A DNA stretch of 6,657 nt from Phycisphaerae bacterium. Its GTDB lineage: Bacteria; Planctomycetota; Phycisphaerae; UBA1845; UTPLA1. Below the pieces are notes generated by a model, which did not search any database, had not been told where the DNA came from, and saw nothing but the letters and a program-made list of their open reading frames with translations. Below are positions 4,276-6,657 of this stretch, in pieces. The DNA is taken from positions 1 through 6,657 of the forward strand of contig JAJDEC010000561.1 in assembly GCA_029259995.1 (NCBI GenBank). The letters run 5' to 3'. How positions within the stretch are numbered: position 1 is the first letter of the stretch; every line of letters starts with the position of its first letter. The position numbers and the translations under genes are program-made.

Positions 4276-6240
4276 ATGATGGACTGGCGCAATAGCAAAT
4301 GGAGTACATGTGCGCGTGACATGACAAGCGGCGTGATCGCCGTGTCGTTGTGTCTCGCACAGATCGGGAGCGTCGGGGCCCAGGAACCGGGGAGTTCCGT
4401 CGCGATCGAATCGCGGATGTCGTCGAATACCGATTCTGCAGCGACGTCGGATTTGAATGCCTCGTCGTCGTCGAAGCCGTTCGTCAAGGTCGGCGTCGAT
4501 GATCGAGTCACGCTTCACATCGCCGGGCTGCCGCTGTCGGACGCCTTGCGCATGCTCTCGGAACCCACCAAGCGAAACATCATTCTCGGGCCGGGCGCGG
4601 ACGGCAGCGTGAGTGCAACGCTGTATGACGCAACATTCGACGAGGCGTTGCGCGCGATGCTCATCTCGAACGGACTCGGCTATCACGTCGAAGGCAATTT
4701 CATCTACGTGCATCCGCTGGAAGACATCAAGCAGATGAAATCGGAATCACGAGAAATCGTGACGCGCATTTTCAGATTGTCGTATGCAAGTTCCTCCGCC
4801 GTTCAGACATTGATCGAACCGCTCAAGAGCGAATCCGGCAGTGTGACGAGAACGCCCGACCCGGCGATCGGACTGGGCGGCGATGCCGGTCCGACGGACA
4901 CGGAAGGCAACACGATCGCGACGTCCGACTTGATTGTCGTCGTGGACTACGTCGACGTGGTCGAGCGCATGGCGGGCATCATTCGGGAAGTGGACAAGCG
5001 TCCGCAACAGGTCCTGATCGAGTCGACGATTCTCCGGGCCACGCTCAACGAGAACAACGCGATGGGCATCGACTTCAACGTCGTCGGCGGCATCGACTTT
5101 ACGACGTTGAACAGCACAAGCCCGGCGGCACAGAGCATCACGACGGGGCAGACGCCCCCGGGGCTGCTCGGCGACACGACGCTGACAGCGCGAACGGATT
5201 TCGCCGGGGCCGTGCCCAGCGGCGGATTCACGTTCGGAATCATCAAGGACCAGATTGGTGTATTTGTTCGCGCCCTCGAAGCGATCACGGACACGGATGT
5301 GATTGCGAATCCCAAGGTGCTTGCACTGAACAAGCAGTTCGGGCAGGTGATCGTCGGACGCCGCGACGGCTACATCACGACGACATTCACTGAGACGACT
5401 TCCACGCAAACCGTGGAGTTTCTTGAGACGGGCACGATTCTGACGTTTCGCCCCTACATCGGGGAAGACGGATATGTTCGGATGGAGATTCATCCGAAGG
5501 ATTCGACGGGCGGCCTGACGGCGGCGAATCTTCCGTTCGAACAGACGACGGAAGTCACGACGAACATCATGGTGCACGACGGCCACACGATCCTGATCGG
5601 CGGTCTCTTCCGCGAAGTCACGACGGCGGGTCGCGAACAGATGCCGGGACTGGGGGACTTGCCCGTATTCGGCCCCTTGTTTCGCGTCACGACGGATTCC
5701 ACGGTTCGCGAAGAGGTCATCATCCTGTTGACGGTGCACATCGTGAAGGATCCGTACGACTTCGCGAAGGGCGAGCAGCTCTATCAGGATGTCGAGCGAC
5801 AGCGGATCGGGGCGCGAAACGGCGTGCAGTCGCTGGGTCGCGAGCGCATAGCGGAACAGTATTACGCCAAGGCGATGAAGCGACTGGATGAGGGAGATGT
5901 CGACGGGGCGGCCTGGTATGCGCGGCTCGCCATCAACCACTTCCCGCGTCATATCCACGCGGCAAGACTCCTGGAGCGCATCCGAGGTCGAAGGGTCTGG
6001 GAATCCGAGGCGTCCAGTATTCGAACGGCAGTACGGGAATTGATCACGGAAGAAAAGTCCGAACCGCTCAAGCCAGAGTTTGGTCGGCCGGGACCGCCTT
6101 TCGATGTGCCGGACTGGCTCGATCTGGAGGGCGGCGCGGGCGCCAAGGGCGCGCGGGGGAAGCCGGGGGACATCAGTCGCGTTCCCGTCACGGCGAATCC
6201 CTCAAAGCCCGTCAACACGATGCGGGAGGTGTCGCCATGA
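4276..6240 (+). CDS. Outer-membrane secretin (GspD/PilQ family) with a C-terminal TPR-like extension
   Basis: Predicted 654 residues from ATG 4276 (660 from ATG 4258; residue numbers below count from 4258). A long signal peptide ends near Gly-Ala-Gln 40-42. A Ser-rich linker runs to about 74. The N0 (STN-type) domain is about 76-153 (LHIAGLPLSDALRML to FIYVHPLEDI). The N1 domain is about 165-246 and carries a Gly/Asp-rich insertion. The secretin domain is about 247-498, with VIANPKVLALNKQFGQV, the gate region, LPVFGPLFR preceded by MPGLGD (from 462), and the final strand VREEVIILLTVHIV. No AMIN domains or N2/N3 repeats are seen. After the barrel come about 160 residues: a helical TPR-like segment (530-575, YYAKAMKRLDEGDVDGAA and neighbours), then a Pro/Gly-rich tail. 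The family forms the multimeric outer-membrane channel through which the pilus or substrate passes. It follows the connector gene by about 75 bases, and its stop overlaps the next gene's start. The secretin call is firm; whether it belongs to a pilus or a secretion system is open. Confidence 0.93.
   Translation: MMDWRNSKWSTCARDMTSGVIAVSLCLAQIGSVGAQEPGSSVAIESRMSSNTDSAATSDLNASSSSKPFVKVGVDDRVTLHIAGLPLSDALRMLSEPTKRNIILGPGADGSVSATLYDATFDEALRAMLISNGLGYHVEGNFIYVHPLEDIKQMKSESREIVTRIFRLSYASSSAVQTLIEPLKSESGSVTRTPDPAIGLGGDAGPTDTEGNTIATSDLIVVVDYVDVVERMAGIIREVDKRPQQVLIESTILRATLNENNAMGIDFNVVGGIDFTTLNSTSPAAQSITTGQTPPGLLGDTTLTARTDFAGAVPSGGFTFGIIKDQIGVFVRALEAITDTDVIANPKVLALNKQFGQVIVGRRDGYITTTFTETTSTQTVEFLETGTILTFRPYIGEDGYVRMEIHPKDSTGGLTAANLPFEQTTEVTTNIMVHDGHTILIGGLFREVTTAGREQMPGLGDLPVFGPLFRVTTDSTVREEVIILLTVHIVKDPYDFAKGEQLYQDVERQRIGARNGVQSLGRERIAEQYYAKAMKRLDEGDVDGAAWYARLAINHFPRHIHAARLLERIRGRRVWESEASSIRTAVRELITEEKSEPLKPEFGRPGPPFDVPDWLDLEGGAGAKGARGKPGDISRVPVTANPSKPVNTMREVSP
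5845..5982 (+). other. TPR-like helical segment at the C-terminus of the secretin
   Basis: Residues about 530-575 (counted from ATG 4258) show the spacing of a TPR hairpin: AEQYYAKAMKRLDEGDVDGA, then AWYARLAINHFP and HAARLLERI. The same kind of motif appears in the lipoprotein gene that follows. One to one and a half repeats can be seen, so a profile search is needed to be sure. Confidence 0.5.
6224..6230 (+). promoter_or_regulatory. Ribosome binding site of the TPR lipoprotein gene
   Basis: GGGAGGT lies 6 bases before ATG 6237, inside the end of the secretin gene. It is the best ribosome site in the window and suggests efficient translation of the next gene. Confidence 0.65.
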
Positions 6241-6657
6241 TGCCACTCCAAAGCAGATTCCGAGTCATCGGGGCTGTCGTCGCGATGTGTGTCGCGGGAA
6301 CGACCGGTTGCGAAGGCATGCGCGAGAGTCCGTTTCTCTCGCGCCATTTCACGAAGGATGACAAGAGCGTGGCGGCGCATCAGCGTTGGGACAACTTCCG
6401 CGGCAACGTCCGATTGAAGATGGCCGAACAGCATATGCAGTCGCAGCGTTATGACGAGGCCGAGAAAGTCCTGCTGGAAGCGCTCGACATGCTGCCGGAT
6501 GTTCCCCTGGTCAGGCGAATGCTTGCGGAGTTGCATTTCGAAACCGGGAAGCTGGACAGTGCGCGGCGCGAGATCGAAGCGTACATGATCGATGCGCCGG
6601 AAGATGCGAGCGGGTTTTCCATCGCGGGACGGATCGCATCGCGCGACGGGCGCCTCG
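6237..6657 (+). CDS. TPR lipoprotein, 3' partial (candidate secretin pilotin)
   Basis: The frame is open from ATG 6237 to the window end, 140 residues. The N-terminus is MMPLQSRFRVIGAVVAMC, then VAGTTGCEG: a basic and hydrophobic signal with Cys25 as the likely lipidation site. The lipobox (TTGC) is weak at the -3 position, where Leu, Ile or Val is usual. After a short linker, TPR motifs follow: MAEQHMQSQRYDEAEKVLLE (about residues 62-81) with ALDMLPD, and LHFETGKLDSARREIEAY (about 101-118), with a third beginning at the edge. The ATGA overlap with the secretin stop and the strong ribosome site point to co-production. In Pseudomonas and Neisseria, TPR lipoproteins of the PilF/PilW type help secretin assembly, so pilotin is a sensible hypothesis; a general TPR scaffold is the alternative. 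C-terminus lies outside the window. Confidence 0.72.
   Translation, partial: MMPLQSRFRVIGAVVAMCVAGTTGCEGMRESPFLSRHFTKDDKSVAAHQRWDNFRGNVRLKMAEQHMQSQRYDEAEKVLLEALDMLPDVPLVRRMLAELHFETGKLDSARREIEAYMIDAPEDASGFSIAGRIASRDGRL

Noticed and set aside
3478..4713. Antisense open frame of 411 codons across the connector and secretin start
   Set aside because: Composition is dominated by Arg and His, no motif can be seen, and it crosses gene borders of three + strand genes with clear family features.
4747..5958. Antisense open frame of 403 codons opposite the secretin
   Set aside because: It mirrors the secretin coding frame and shows no family features or ribosome site.

Overview
The window is a single-strand run of genes, all on the + strand, encoding the inner-membrane and outer-membrane parts of a type IV pilus / type II secretion-like machine. 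Base composition is G+C-rich (near 60% by eye). The mix of separate PilM, PilN and PilO proteins, a GspC-like single-pass connector, a short secretin without recognisable AMIN domains and a TPR lipoprotein is compatible with a diderm environmental bacterium. I lean towards Planctomycetota or a neighbouring deep lineage, but this is inference from protein style and not from a phylogenetic marker.

Layout: 3-227 is the 3' end of an unrecognised hydrophilic protein. 279-956 is a GspH/FimT-type prepilin with an N-terminal methylation motif and an unusual Asp/Gly-rich, Leu-ending tail. 1060-2214 is PilM, an actin-like cytoplasmic ATPase-fold protein. 2233-2925 (PilN-like) and 2922-3557 (PilO-like) are the paired bitopic inner-membrane proteins. 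3550-4200 is a bitopic periplasmic connector ending in a GspB/GspC/PilP-type homology-region domain. 4276-6240 is the outer-membrane secretin, with N0, N1 and secretin domains plus a C-terminal TPR-like extension. 6237 to the window end is the start of a TPR lipoprotein that runs off the window and is a candidate pilotin.

How they work together (family knowledge applied to this order): PilM would sit in the cytoplasm on the N-terminal tail of PilN. PilN and PilO would pair in the inner membrane and periplasm, the connector would bridge them to the N0 domain of the secretin, and the TPR lipoprotein may help the secretin insert. The pseudopilin would be part of the fibre that is pushed through or towards the secretin. 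The assembly and retraction ATPases, the platform protein (PilC/GspF), the major pilin and the prepilin peptidase are not in the window.

Expression: PilN/PilO, PilO/connector and secretin/lipoprotein overlap by a few bases, so they are probably translationally coupled. PilM, PilN and PilO each seem to start at TTG, while the prepilin, connector, secretin and lipoprotein start at ATG. Gaps without a gene are all short (51, 103, 18 and about 75 bases). I saw no convincing promoter, terminator, RNA gene, CRISPR array or mobile element. The system is a variant of a known machine rather than something clearly new. The points most worth following up are the secretin's C-terminal TPR extension with the adjacent TPR lipoprotein, the PilMNO-plus-GspC-like hybrid composition, and the tail of the prepilin.
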